Assembly (NCBI RefSeq): GCF_022828365.1
Contig: NZ_JAJQJU010000001.1
Span: 472,842 to 536,841, forward strand
DNA length: 64,000 nucleotides
Source of the DNA: Candidatus Nanosynbacter sp. TM7-087
Lineage (GTDB): Bacteria; Patescibacteriota; Saccharimonadia; Saccharimonadales; Saccharimonadaceae
Reading direction: 5' to 3'
Below the pieces are notes generated by a model. It saw only the letters and a program-made list of their open reading frames with translations. It ran no database searches and was not told where the DNA came from. This document shows, piece by piece, positions 35,376-43,813 of the stretch (within the stretch, counting starts at the first letter, position 1; each line of letters starts with the position of its first letter). The position numbers were made by a program, and so were the translations under genes.

Positions 35376-36452
35376 TCAAGAAATCTGACACTTCTTTTGA
35401 CAGTGAGCCTTGACATTAGCCTCGTGCTCTTCGTTGGTTTTTGCAAAATACGTAGTATCATCGTCGCCGCTCAGGAAATATAGATAATCAGAGTTTATCG
35501 GGTCAGCAGCGGCATTCAACGCGCTCAAACTAGGCGAAGCGATTGGTCCAGGAGTTAAGCCTTTTTGAATGCGTGTATTGTATGGCGATTTAAGATTCGG
35601 CGAGCGCTCTACCCCTGTTTTGTCAGCAATATACTGATATGTTACATCAGAGCCAAGCGGCATATTGGCTTTCAGGCGATTGTAAAATACGCTAGCAATC
35701 TTACGCTGATCCTCGCAAGTTGCCGCACCAGACCCACAGCCAATCGATTCGCGCTGAATAATCGACGCTAGTGTTATACCTTGATATAAAGTCAGCCCAC
35801 GAGCTTTAAGTTTCTCCTCCAGATTATATTTCTTAACAATTTTCTCCAGATGATCAATTGAACGCTGCAAAACCTGTTCTGCGGTTTCGTCTGGAGAAAT
35901 ATAGAATGTTTCACCGTAAATATACCCCTCAAGCCCAGCATTTTCCGGTCTACCCGCAAAAACTGGACTGTCATACTTAGTAGCAAATGCCTTTTTTATC
36001 TGATCATCCGAGAATCCCGCCTTAAGCAACACGGATTCAACTTCTCTGCCGTCAGAATTCTTCATTTTTTTATTCAAAGTCGATCCAGGATAAAATGTTA
36101 TAGCAATCTCATCAGTTTTACCGCTAGTCAAATGATTAATTATCTCATCGACAGATTGTGAAGCTTTTACAGAATAAACACCAGCCTTGAACTTACTCGC
36201 CGAATTATGGATCCTTGTGTAAATAGAAAACGCCAAAGAGTTTTTGATAATTTTATTATCCTCTAAAGTTTTGGCAATATCACTAGATCCCATACCTTCT
36301 TTAATATTGATTCTGAAGGTTTGCTGACTATTTACGTCGACAGGAGAAAGCATTTGCTTATACCACATTGTTGCCCCAAGGGTGCCGATTCCAGCGATAG
36401 CCACAACTATTGACAACACTAATAGCCAAATGCGTTGTTTACGAATTTTCAT
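35376..36452 (-). CDS. mltG: Endolytic murein transglycosylase MltG
   Basis: YceG-like enzyme that cuts nascent glycan strands and sets their length. At 358 residues it has one N-terminal transmembrane helix (about 8-28), a LysM-like subdomain (FRINIKEGMGSSDIAKTLED) and the catalytic YceG domain with LYQGITLASIIQRES (the key Glu, about 240) and SPYNTRIQKGLTPGPIASPS. It ends with an unusual basic Cys-containing tail. Its ATG overlaps the ruvX end by 14 nt, a common gene order (ruvX-mltG) in Gram-positives. Confidence 0.95.
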   Translation of the reverse strand: MKIRKQRIWLLVLSIVVAIAGIGTLGATMWYKQMLSPVDVNSQQTFRINIKEGMGSSDIAKTLEDNKIIKNSLAFSIYTRIHNSASKFKAGVYSVKASQSVDEIINHLTSGKTDEIAITFYPGSTLNKKMKNSDGREVESVLLKAGFSDDQIKKAFATKYDSPVFAGRPENAGLEGYIYGETFYISPDETAEQVLQRSIDHLEKIVKKYNLEEKLKARGLTLYQGITLASIIQRESIGCGSGAATCEDQRKIASVFYNRLKANMPLGSDVTYQYIADKTGVERSPNLKSPYNTRIQKGLTPGPIASPSLSALNAAADPINSDYLYFLSGDDDTTYFAKTNEEHEANVKAHCQKKCQIS

Positions 36453-36852
36453 AATTCTCCTCCAAAAAGTCCTGCAAAATTATGCTAGCAGCCTCCGCAT
36501 CAATCTCGCCCTTATCTTTAATTTTATTACCCAATCTCTGCTCGGCCTGCACACTTGTTAAAGATTCGTCCTGAAAAACAATCTCCGTATCAAGCTCAAT
36601 GTCTTCAAATTGCTTAACAAATTCTTCTACAAATTCCGTCTGCTTTGTTGGTTCGCCAGATTGATTTCGTGGATAACCCACTACGATCGTATCAATATCG
36701 TGCCTCAATACTAGCTCTGTTATTTCCTGGACGATATTTTCATTATTCTCCAACCAACCAAACGGCACAGCGATCTTCACTTGCGAATCCGCCATAGCCA
36801 AGCCAATTCGCCGAGATCCAACATCTAGCGCTAAAAAGTTTTTACTTGACAT
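36439..36852 (-). CDS. ruvX: Putative pre-16S rRNA nuclease / Holliday junction resolvase RuvX (YqgF)
   Basis: A 137-residue RNase H-fold protein with ALDVGSRRIGLAMAD (about 8-22), TIVVGYPRNQSGEPT (about 58-72), FQDESLTSVQAEQRL and DAEAASIILQDFLE, which contain the expected acidic triad. Family members trim the 5' end of 16S rRNA and may resolve recombination junctions. It overlaps both the upstream membrane-protein gene and mltG by 11-14 nt. Confidence 0.94.
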   Translation of the reverse strand: MSSKNFLALDVGSRRIGLAMADSQVKIAVPFGWLENNENIVQEITELVLRHDIDTIVVGYPRNQSGEPTKQTEFVEEFVKQFEDIELDTEIVFQDESLTSVQAEQRLGNKIKDKGEIDAEAASIILQDFLEENYENS

Positions 36853-38473
36853 CTTTTATCTTAAATTCGACATTAATCTTATTGATATCTTTTGGAACAG
36901 ATTTAACCCAGAATGGAGAGAATTTAACGTCGACGTCTTCAACACCTTCGATAGATTCAATAGCAGACTGAACTTCTCCGTAACTCTTGCCTTTGGCTTG
37001 ATCCTTTACGTTCGCTTCTTTAATATCTGGGCCAACCTTGCCATTCGTAGTTAAACGCACAGTCTGTACATTATGCGCCTTAGAAAATTGCGAGAACGCA
37101 ATCTTGCTTACTCCATTGTCATAAATTCTCTGCGACTTCTTACCAGAAATCTCCTCTTTAAGCTTTGCTTCCACAAAGTTTTTTAGCTCATTCTTATCAA
37201 TAGCCAACGCGCTGGCGGTAATTGTAGATTTCAGAGTTACAGCTCCAGTCGCTTCGCCGTCTACCGCTACACTTGGGTTAGGATCTGATCGGTTTTCAAC
37301 GTAGCTTTCCGTTATAACCGTTGCCGAATCGCCGAATGATGACAACAATTGCTCCTTTAATCCATCAATCTTCTTTTCGCTCAGCTTGCTTTTTGCCGAT
37401 TCTATATCACTAGCCGTCACAACCGTTGCAGTTTTATCGGTGCCGCCACTAGTAGCAGACCGCAGCGACGCAGAAATGTCATCAACCGAAATACTCATAC
37501 TGCCAGTGGCTGCATTATACTGAGCTCCACCCTCGCTTGCGGTAATAGACCCAGAAGTAGATCCCGGACATTTATATCCTGGACAACTCCAACCCAACGT
37601 AGCTCCTGGGACAGTCACAGAAGAATTCAAAGTATAAGATAGCCCACTATTTTTCAAAATTGTACCAGCTGAAATAGTCACACTACTTGACGACGAGTTA
37701 CTGAAGACAACTATTCCGGTCGCCTTTTCTCCGACATTCTTCTTGCCCGTAGCAGAAAATTCAACACTAACTTCCTTTGCTAATTCTTTCTTTACAGACT
37801 TAATGACATTAGATTTTGCGCTTGTAGCGGCTGTTTCATTCAAGCTGACGGTATCACTGACTGTCATACTAGTAGTCTTTGCTGAAATAACGACCGTGGC
37901 GTGTGGAGCAAACCAAATTGCCCAAACCAAAAATACGATCAAAAGTAAAGCACCACCGCCTATCAATAAGAACTTCTTACGGAATGTATTAAAATCAGGG
38001 ACTTTCGGTTTTTTAACCATCTTTTTCAGAGAATCCAGCCCCTTAGACTCCTTCTTGTTTGCTTCAGCTATAGCATTATCTACGACAGAATCTTCATCAG
38101 ATTTCTTTGATCTTTTGGCGGAATCCGCCATATCTCCAACCGCCAGTTTGCCGCCATCAATCACATCATTGTCGTCATCGACTTTCAGAACCGGAATCTC
38201 CGCAATTTCTGGCTTGCTCTGAAGCGTTTTTGCAATAGGAATTTTCGCCGTTGCCGCCAATCCAGCCAAAACCGAATCATTCGTAATCAACACAATTCTC
38301 TTATCTGCCGAAATTGCCGCCCGAGCCAGTAATCGAATATTGACGGCACTCTGTAAAACGCCAATTCTTCGAGGCGGCACTAACGCAATAATCCTCTCTT
38401 TCGACGCCTTAATCTTACTAATTATCGTCGTAATGTCGTCTTCTACATCGATATAAATAACGTCTTTATTCAT
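36842..38473 (-). CDS. Large single-pass membrane protein, unknown (CPR-type)
   Basis: A 543-residue protein. Residues 1-95 form an alpha/beta module (DVIYIDVEDDITTIISKI, IIALVPPRRIGVLQSAVN). Then come an acidic linker, a transmembrane helix (about 168-190) and a long Ser/Thr-rich external region with repeated strand-like segments (VSVEFSATGKKNVGEKATG) and four cysteines (WSCPGYKCPG). The late part (KVGPDIKEANVKDQAKGKSY) recalls baseplate-J-like domains, but only weakly. It is encoded 1 nt after an FtsA-like ATPase and before ruvX-mltG, so a role in envelope assembly or division is a reasonable inference. Confidence 0.6.
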   Translation of the reverse strand: MNKDVIYIDVEDDITTIISKIKASKERIIALVPPRRIGVLQSAVNIRLLARAAISADKRIVLITNDSVLAGLAATAKIPIAKTLQSKPEIAEIPVLKVDDDNDVIDGGKLAVGDMADSAKRSKKSDEDSVVDNAIAEANKKESKGLDSLKKMVKKPKVPDFNTFRKKFLLIGGGALLLIVFLVWAIWFAPHATVVISAKTTSMTVSDTVSLNETAATSAKSNVIKSVKKELAKEVSVEFSATGKKNVGEKATGIVVFSNSSSSSVTISAGTILKNSGLSYTLNSSVTVPGATLGWSCPGYKCPGSTSGSITASEGGAQYNAATGSMSISVDDISASLRSATSGGTDKTATVVTASDIESAKSKLSEKKIDGLKEQLLSSFGDSATVITESYVENRSDPNPSVAVDGEATGAVTLKSTITASALAIDKNELKNFVEAKLKEEISGKKSQRIYDNGVSKIAFSQFSKAHNVQTVRLTTNGKVGPDIKEANVKDQAKGKSYGEVQSAIESIEGVEDVDVKFSPFWVKSVPKDINKINVEFKIKDVK

Positions 38474-38474
38474 T

Positions 38475-39737
38475 TTAAATCTTTAACAACCTATTTACTT
38501 TTTCAACTAAACTATTACCGTCTTGGCTACCGATAATTGTATCATATCCAACTCGCAACAAGCCCATTGCAGTTACAAATGTGTGATCACTAACATCTCC
38601 GGTTTCGTCAACTATCCCTGTAATATCACTCGGATTGATATATTGAACTACTGGTTTCTTAGTAAAAGGCAGGTCTTCTGGCCAGCGTCGAGTTTTCAGA
38701 GCTTCAGTAATTTTCTGTAGGCTCGATCCGCCACCACACAGTAAAATCCTATTAGGCAAATAGTCAACATTATCAAAATCGCTCAGCGCTAATTCAACGC
38801 CCGATAGCCAAACTTCCAAGGTCTTGTCGATCGCCGCGTCAACTTTTTTCTTTACGCTAGGCTTCAAATTCTCATTATCAATATTCAACTTCAGTTTTTC
38901 TGCATCTTTGAAGCTTAAATCCAGGTCAGCCGCAATAGTTCTAGTGAAACTTCGTCCACCAATACCAAACATCTTCGTGCCTTCGACTCCGCCGTCATTA
39001 ACAACTGCAATATCTGTCGTGCCACCACCAATGTCCGCTAGAATCGCCGTGAAATTACTATCCGTATCCGATCCCAAAACGCTCCTACTCACCGCAAATG
39101 GCTCGGCAGCCACAGCCACCAAATCTAGCGCAAGCTCGTCCGCGACCTTCTCCAGCGCGCCGATATGAACCATCGGAGCAAACGCCGTGTAAATCTGCAC
39201 CGCCACATCTCGCCCCTGAAAACTAATCGGATTCGAAACTTTATAGCCATCAATATGAATACTCACCAACGCCGAATTAACCAGCTTCACTTCAACATCC
39301 TCATTGCCAGTTTCCAGTGCAATTTGAGCCTGAGCCTTTCCCTGGGCTCGCTCCTGAACTTTCTCAATGATGAACTCCATCTCGGCAATGTCTAATGGCT
39401 TATTCGGCTGCGGCCTACGATAGCGAATAGTATTCGTAACGCCCTTAACTAATTCGCCCGCGATACCAATAACAACCCGCTTACCCTGAACGCCAGCTTG
39501 ATCCTCAGCCTCAGACAGAGCCTCTTCGCAATTCGCTACAACACCAGCAATATCAGCAATCGCACCGCTGTGCATATCGCCCATTTCCTGCTGTTTTCGA
39601 CCAACGCCGATAATCTTCAGCTCGTCGTCTTTAACTTCAGCGATTAACGCCTTAACCACCTCCGTACCAATATCTAAGCTAACCAATAGTTCGCGACTAT
39701 CTTTATCAGACTTCTTCAACATGTCTTTCAATGCCAT
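38475..39737 (-). CDS. ftsA: FtsA/PilM-like actin-fold ATPase
   Basis: A 420-residue actin-family protein. Phosphate 1 loop SLDIGTEVVKALIAEV (about 20-35), phosphate 2 ADIGGGTTDIAVV (about 235), adenosine loop LCGGGSSLQKI (about 340). The inserted 1C/SHS2 part contains IDGYKVSNPISFQGRDV, which favours FtsA over PilM. The last 11 residues (LVEKVNRLLKI) could form the membrane-targeting helix. It would tether FtsZ to the membrane. No ftsZ follows; instead a large membrane protein, ruvX and mltG do. A TATAAT box lies 9 nt before ATG 39737. Confidence 0.85.
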   Translation of the reverse strand: MALKDMLKKSDKDSRELLVSLDIGTEVVKALIAEVKDDELKIIGVGRKQQEMGDMHSGAIADIAGVVANCEEALSEAEDQAGVQGKRVVIGIAGELVKGVTNTIRYRRPQPNKPLDIAEMEFIIEKVQERAQGKAQAQIALETGNEDVEVKLVNSALVSIHIDGYKVSNPISFQGRDVAVQIYTAFAPMVHIGALEKVADELALDLVAVAAEPFAVSRSVLGSDTDSNFTAILADIGGGTTDIAVVNDGGVEGTKMFGIGGRSFTRTIAADLDLSFKDAEKLKLNIDNENLKPSVKKKVDAAIDKTLEVWLSGVELALSDFDNVDYLPNRILLCGGGSSLQKITEALKTRRWPEDLPFTKKPVVQYINPSDITGIVDETGDVSDHTFVTAMGLLRVGYDTIIGSQDGNSLVEKVNRLLKI

Positions 39738-39786
39738 ATAAGAAATATTATATAACGCTTGTGATTTTAGAGCAACAGTTAATTAT

Positions 39787-41670
39787 CTATCTTAAAACAG
39801 CCTTGATTCGACGAATTCCAGCCGAACTAGATTCTTCTTTGGTGATTTTGAATCGCTTGCCATCTTCAGCCAAAACTCCAGTGTGTTCAACGTGTGGGCC
39901 GCCGCAAACTTCAAAGCTAACGATATTATCATCTTTACCAATAGAATAAACCTTAACCTCATCACCGTAACGCTCACCGAATGCACCAATTGCCCCCATG
40001 CTCAATGCCTCATCGGTCGGATATACAGCAAAACTAACTGGTAAATCCTCATCAATCCAAGCATTAACCTGATCTTCAACCGCCTGTTTTTCCTCGGGTG
40101 TCAATTTATCGTGATTAAAATCAAAGCGCAATCGATCGGCGGTAATATTGCTTCCGTGCTGCTGTAAATCTGGCGCATCCAAAACCTTACGTAACGCCGC
40201 TCCCAGCAAATGTGTCGCCGTGTGATATTTCAAATGAATAGAGTCATGACCTTCCAAGCCACCGCTAAATTGCCCCTTGCGAGCCGTCTTAGAGCGCTGC
40301 CTCTGCTCATCCATTTTCGCGGTAAATTCCTCGCGCCAATTGTCCGAAAGTTTAATTCCTTGTTTATACGCTTCTTCCGTACTGAGTTCCACTGGGAAAC
40401 CAAAAGTGTCATACAAAGTGAACAATTCTTCACCAGTCAAGCCATCGTCAATGTAGCGTTGCATTTGTCGCAAGCCTTTTCTTAGAGTCTGGCGAAAAGC
40501 TTTTTCTTCCTTAACGAGAACAGCAATTATATTGTCGCGATTATTCTTCACCTCTGGAAAATCAGCTTCGTACAAATCAGCAATCGTCGGCACAACTTCT
40601 TGCAGGAAATTCTGCTCAATCCCCAAGTCAAAACTATAACGAATTGCCCGACGGAGCAGACGACGCATCACATAGCCCTGCTCTTTGTTACTTGGCACGC
40701 ACCCATCAACCGCCATAAACGTCGCAGCTCTCAAATGGTCAGCAATCACTCGCATACTTTCGGTATGCGAAGCGTAATCCTTGCCGCTCAGATCTTGCAG
40801 CTTTTCAATAATCGGCCAAAGCAAACTAATCTTAAAGACGTCAGGATCATTATTTACTGCAGCCGCGATTCGCTCAAGTCCAGATCCATGGTCAATATTT
40901 GGCTTATCAAGTGGCTCAAATTGCCCCTCAGCAACTTTTTTATATGCCATAAATACGTTATTGCCAATCTCCATAAATCGACCACAATCACAGTTCGGAT
41001 GACAATTTTCACCAAATTTTGGATCATGCTCAATGAAATCAAACTCATAAAACATCTCACTATCCGGGCCACACGGATCACCAACCGGAGTAGTTTCTGG
41101 ACCGCCATTGCGACTCCACCAGTTTTTACTGCCATCATAAAAGAAAATTCTTTCACCTGGATTTACACCACGCGCCGCGCCCTGCTCTTCGCTGCCGATA
41201 TCCGCCATTTTTGCATCAATGCCCTTTTCTGCAAACTTTTTCTGCCACAATTTAGCCGCTTCAACATCTTTATCGATATTATATTCCGGCGCACCAATAA
41301 AACACGTTACGTACAATCTCTGTGGATCAAGACCAATTTCCTCAGTCAAAAACGTCCACATCCAGCCAATTTGCTCTTCCTTAAAATAGTCGCCCAAACT
41401 CCAGTTTCCAAGCATCTCAAAAAACGTCGTATGACGATTGTCCCCAATGTCGTCGATGTCCTGCGCTCGCAAACACGTTTGAGAATCGGCAATTCTCTTG
41501 CCTTCGGGATGCGCCTCACCAAGCAAGTACGGAATCATCGGCTGCATTCCGGCGCCCGTAAATAAAGTCGTCGGATCATTAGTTAAAATCAACGGCGCAC
41601 GTTCAACAACGGCGTGACCCTGTTTTTTATAAAATTCAAGATATTTACTACGTATTTTTTGGGCATTCAT
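39787..41670 (-). CDS. alaS: Alanyl-tRNA synthetase, short form
   Basis: About 627 residues against the usual 850-880. The catalytic domain (TTLFTGAGMQPMIPYL, RHTTFFEMLGNWS, GSGLERI) and the editing domain are present, with zinc-type HTATHLL (about 495) and VCGGPHVEHTG (about 600; usually CGGTHV). The protein stops soon after SSSAGIRRIKAVL, so the C-terminal oligomerisation/C-Ala (DHHA1-like) domain is missing. ATG 41670 (MNAQKIRS) is chosen because TGGTATAAT lies 7 nt upstream; the longer frame would start inside the rpsP terminator. Confidence 0.96.
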   Translation of the reverse strand: MNAQKIRSKYLEFYKKQGHAVVERAPLILTNDPTTLFTGAGMQPMIPYLLGEAHPEGKRIADSQTCLRAQDIDDIGDNRHTTFFEMLGNWSLGDYFKEEQIGWMWTFLTEEIGLDPQRLYVTCFIGAPEYNIDKDVEAAKLWQKKFAEKGIDAKMADIGSEEQGAARGVNPGERIFFYDGSKNWWSRNGGPETTPVGDPCGPDSEMFYEFDFIEHDPKFGENCHPNCDCGRFMEIGNNVFMAYKKVAEGQFEPLDKPNIDHGSGLERIAAAVNNDPDVFKISLLWPIIEKLQDLSGKDYASHTESMRVIADHLRAATFMAVDGCVPSNKEQGYVMRRLLRRAIRYSFDLGIEQNFLQEVVPTIADLYEADFPEVKNNRDNIIAVLVKEEKAFRQTLRKGLRQMQRYIDDGLTGEELFTLYDTFGFPVELSTEEAYKQGIKLSDNWREEFTAKMDEQRQRSKTARKGQFSGGLEGHDSIHLKYHTATHLLGAALRKVLDAPDLQQHGSNITADRLRFDFNHDKLTPEEKQAVEDQVNAWIDEDLPVSFAVYPTDEALSMGAIGAFGERYGDEVKVYSIGKDDNIVSFEVCGGPHVEHTGVLAEDGKRFKITKEESSSAGIRRIKAVLR

Positions 41671-41677
41671 GAGTGTT

Positions 41678-41686
41678 ATTATACCA
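41678..41686 (-). promoter_or_regulatory. Leaderless extended -10 promoter of alaS
   Basis: TGGTATAAT, 7 nt before ATG 41670. It follows the rpsP terminator at once. Confidence 0.65.
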
Positions 41687-41692
41687 TAAAAT

Positions 41693-41715
41693 AACCCCAC
41701 CTTGCAGATGGGGTT
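41693..41715 (-). terminator. Terminator of rpsP, fused to the alaS promoter
   Basis: AACCCCA/TGGGGTT stem, then ATTTTA, then TGGTATAAT. Confidence 0.75.
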
Positions 41716-41743
41716 TATAGTTCAAATCGTCAATCTCAACAAA

Positions 41744-42091
41744 TTATTCAGCTACTTCTTCAGCTGGCTCTTCTTTTGGTTGATTCTTGCGAAGCTTTTC
41801 TGGATTACGGATGGCTTTGTGCTTGTCAGCTGAGACTTCCTTAACCCACTTTGGCAACTTAACGCCAGCTTCTTTCAATAACTTAACTACGCGCGGTGTT
41901 GGCTGTGCGCCATTGTCCAAATATTTCTGAGCCAATTCAACTTGGATATTTGATTCTTTAGTATGTGGATTGTAGCTACCGACATAAGCGACTACACGAC
42001 CGCTTGATGGATGACGATGTGCTTCTTGTACCGCCAAGCGATATACTGGATAACCTTTGCGACCCAAACGTTGCAAACGAATTGCTAGCAT
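41744..42091 (-). CDS. rpsP: 30S ribosomal protein S16
   Basis: A 115-residue S16: MLAIRLQRLGRKGYPVYRLAVQE, then GSYNPHTKES and LDNGAQPTPRVVKLLKEAGV. It has an extra charged tail (KNQPKEEPAEEVAE) beyond the usual 80-90 residues. It is not beside trmD/rimM as in many bacteria; trmD lies 40 kb away. It has a leader with an AAAGGAAG site and a promoter TTGACG-17-TAAACT (about 42145-42173) whose -35 overlaps the mnmA stop codon. Confidence 0.96.
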   Translation of the reverse strand: MLAIRLQRLGRKGYPVYRLAVQEAHRHPSSGRVVAYVGSYNPHTKESNIQVELAQKYLDNGAQPTPRVVKLLKEAGVKLPKWVKEVSADKHKAIRNPEKLRKNQPKEEPAEEVAE

Positions 42092-42144
42092 AAAATTAAT
42101 TCTTCCTTTAACTCTACGTTTTATTATTCCTTACTTTAGAACAG

Positions 42145-42173
42145 TTTACACTATTTTTCCTATAACGTCAATC
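42145..42173 (-). promoter_or_regulatory. rpsP promoter overlapping the mnmA stop
   Basis: TTGACG, 17 nt, TAAACT. The TGA of mnmA lies inside the -35 hexamer. The predicted leader of about 48 nt has a ribosome-binding site. Confidence 0.6.
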
Positions 42174-43220
42174 TGTTTTCACGATTCCGCCACCCAAACA
42201 TTCATCGCCGTCATATATTACCGCAGATTGGCCCGCAGCTACGGCACGCTCCGAAGCAGAAAGACTTACAATATCTCCGTCAATTTTCGCGTCAAATAAA
42301 GTGCCTCGATGACGCAACCGAACTTGTACATTCTTATCTTTATGCGGTGCTTGATCAATCCAATGAATATCCGCCAGCCTAAGCTCTTTTCGCCACAAAC
42401 TTTCATTGTCAATTGATCGCGACACGTAAACCTCATTTTTCTCCATATCCTTACCCACAACATAATAAGGCAATCCGCCACCAACGTTCAAACCATGACG
42501 CTGACCAAGAGTATAAAAAATTGCGCCGTCATGCTTACCGACGACAGATCCCGTCTGTTGATCAATGATATTTCCTGGTGCAGTTTTAACATATTCCGAC
42601 AAAAACTCGCGAATTCCAACTTGTCCAACAAAACAAATTCCCATCGACTCTTTTTTACTCGCCGTCCACAAACCACGCTCTTTCGCCATTTCGCGAACTT
42701 CCGCCTTAGTGAAATCGCCCAACGGAAATATGGTTTTGGACAAAGCCTCCGAAGTCACTCGATATAAGAAGTAGGTTTGGTCTTTATTATCATCACGAGC
42801 GCGTAACAATTTGGCTGACGAAGACGATTCATGAACAACACGCGCATAATGCCCTGTCGCGATATAATCCGCTCCAGCCGCTAACGAAGCCTCCAAAAAT
42901 ATCTTAAACTTCACTTCTTGATTACACATAATATCTGGGTTTGGCGTGCGGCCAGCTTGATATTCGCGAATCATGTAATCGACAACGTTTTGCTTATATT
43001 CTTTCTGGAAATCAAAAACTCGAAAATCAATGCCCAGGCCAACCGCCACACGCTTGGCGTCAGCAACATCTTCCGCCCACGGACAATGCATCCCAGGAAG
43101 ATCTTCCGACCAGTTTTTCATATAAACACCCGTTACATCGTAACCCTGCTCAACCAAAAGTGCTGCGGCAACGGAGGAATCCACACCGCCTGACATTCCA
43201 ACAAAAACTTTCTTACTCAT
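42168..43220 (-). CDS. mnmA: tRNA-specific 2-thiouridylase MnmA
   Basis: Thiolates U34 of Glu, Gln and Lys tRNAs, 350 residues. PP-loop GMSGGVDSSVAAALL (about 8-22); catalytic Cys in NPDIMCNQEVKF (about 102) and second Cys in GICFVGQ (about 200); C-terminal barrel with RHRGTLFDAKI and AVAAGQSAVIYDG. Its ATG overlaps the upstream stop as ATGA. A cysteine desulfurase two genes upstream in the same unit supplies the sulfur, a standard pairing in Gram-positives. Confidence 0.97.
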   Translation of the reverse strand: MSKKVFVGMSGGVDSSVAAALLVEQGYDVTGVYMKNWSEDLPGMHCPWAEDVADAKRVAVGLGIDFRVFDFQKEYKQNVVDYMIREYQAGRTPNPDIMCNQEVKFKIFLEASLAAGADYIATGHYARVVHESSSSAKLLRARDDNKDQTYFLYRVTSEALSKTIFPLGDFTKAEVREMAKERGLWTASKKESMGICFVGQVGIREFLSEYVKTAPGNIIDQQTGSVVGKHDGAIFYTLGQRHGLNVGGGLPYYVVGKDMEKNEVYVSRSIDNESLWRKELRLADIHWIDQAPHKDKNVQVRLRHRGTLFDAKIDGDIVSLSASERAVAAGQSAVIYDGDECLGGGIVKTD

Positions 43221-43813
43221 CTAGATAACCCCAGAGCGAATAGCCCAATTCTCATTAATTCACCCATTGCCAGCCACCAGCCCCACGGAGTCAACCACCA
43301 CCACGAACTCCAGTTTTTGTCAGAAGCAACTGGATGGCTTCGAATCTTCACATCATTAAATTGCGCTGAAAATTCGAGTTGCGCCCGACGCATATGATAT
43401 CCACTCGTCACCAGAATCACATCTTCAATTTTTCGCGAATCGACAATCTTCTTCACTTCAGTGGCGTTTTGTCTGGTCGTTTCGGAAGACTCGTCCATAA
43501 CAATGGCTTTCTCTGGAACGCCGCTGTTAATCGCTCGCTGGTACATAGCCTTAGCGTTGGACGGACCAGTTTTATCGGCCGCCGCGCCAGATACAACAAT
43601 CAACGGCGCCCAACCTTCTTTATACAGTTTAATAGCCTCGTCAGTTCGCGCATTCGTATCGCCACCGCTGACAACAACTATTGCATCAGCCTTACGACAA
43701 TCGCCTTCACCCACGCCTTGACATTTTCCCAAATCATTCGGCGACAAATATGCGCTAAGCCCAAAAATCACCAAAGCAGCAAAAACAATCAAGCCAACTA
43801 GTTTATGAATCAT
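43217..43813 (-). CDS. DUF218 (YdcF/SanA-like) membrane protein
   Basis: A 198-residue protein with one N-terminal transmembrane helix (about 4-24) and the DUF218 fold: ADAIVVVSGGDTNARTDEAI (about 42-61), PLIVVSGA, DESSETTRQNA and LVTSGYHMRRAQ. A Trp-rich C-terminal patch (WSSWWWLTPWGWWLAMGEL) may lie on the membrane. The family is linked to envelope polysaccharide or vancomycin tolerance, but its reaction is unknown. It is wedged between cysteine desulfurase and mnmA with ATGA overlaps on both sides. Confidence 0.88.
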   Translation of the reverse strand: MIHKLVGLIVFAALVIFGLSAYLSPNDLGKCQGVGEGDCRKADAIVVVSGGDTNARTDEAIKLYKEGWAPLIVVSGAAADKTGPSNAKAMYQRAINSGVPEKAIVMDESSETTRQNATEVKKIVDSRKIEDVILVTSGYHMRRAQLEFSAQFNDVKIRSHPVASDKNWSSWWWLTPWGWWLAMGELMRIGLFALGLSR

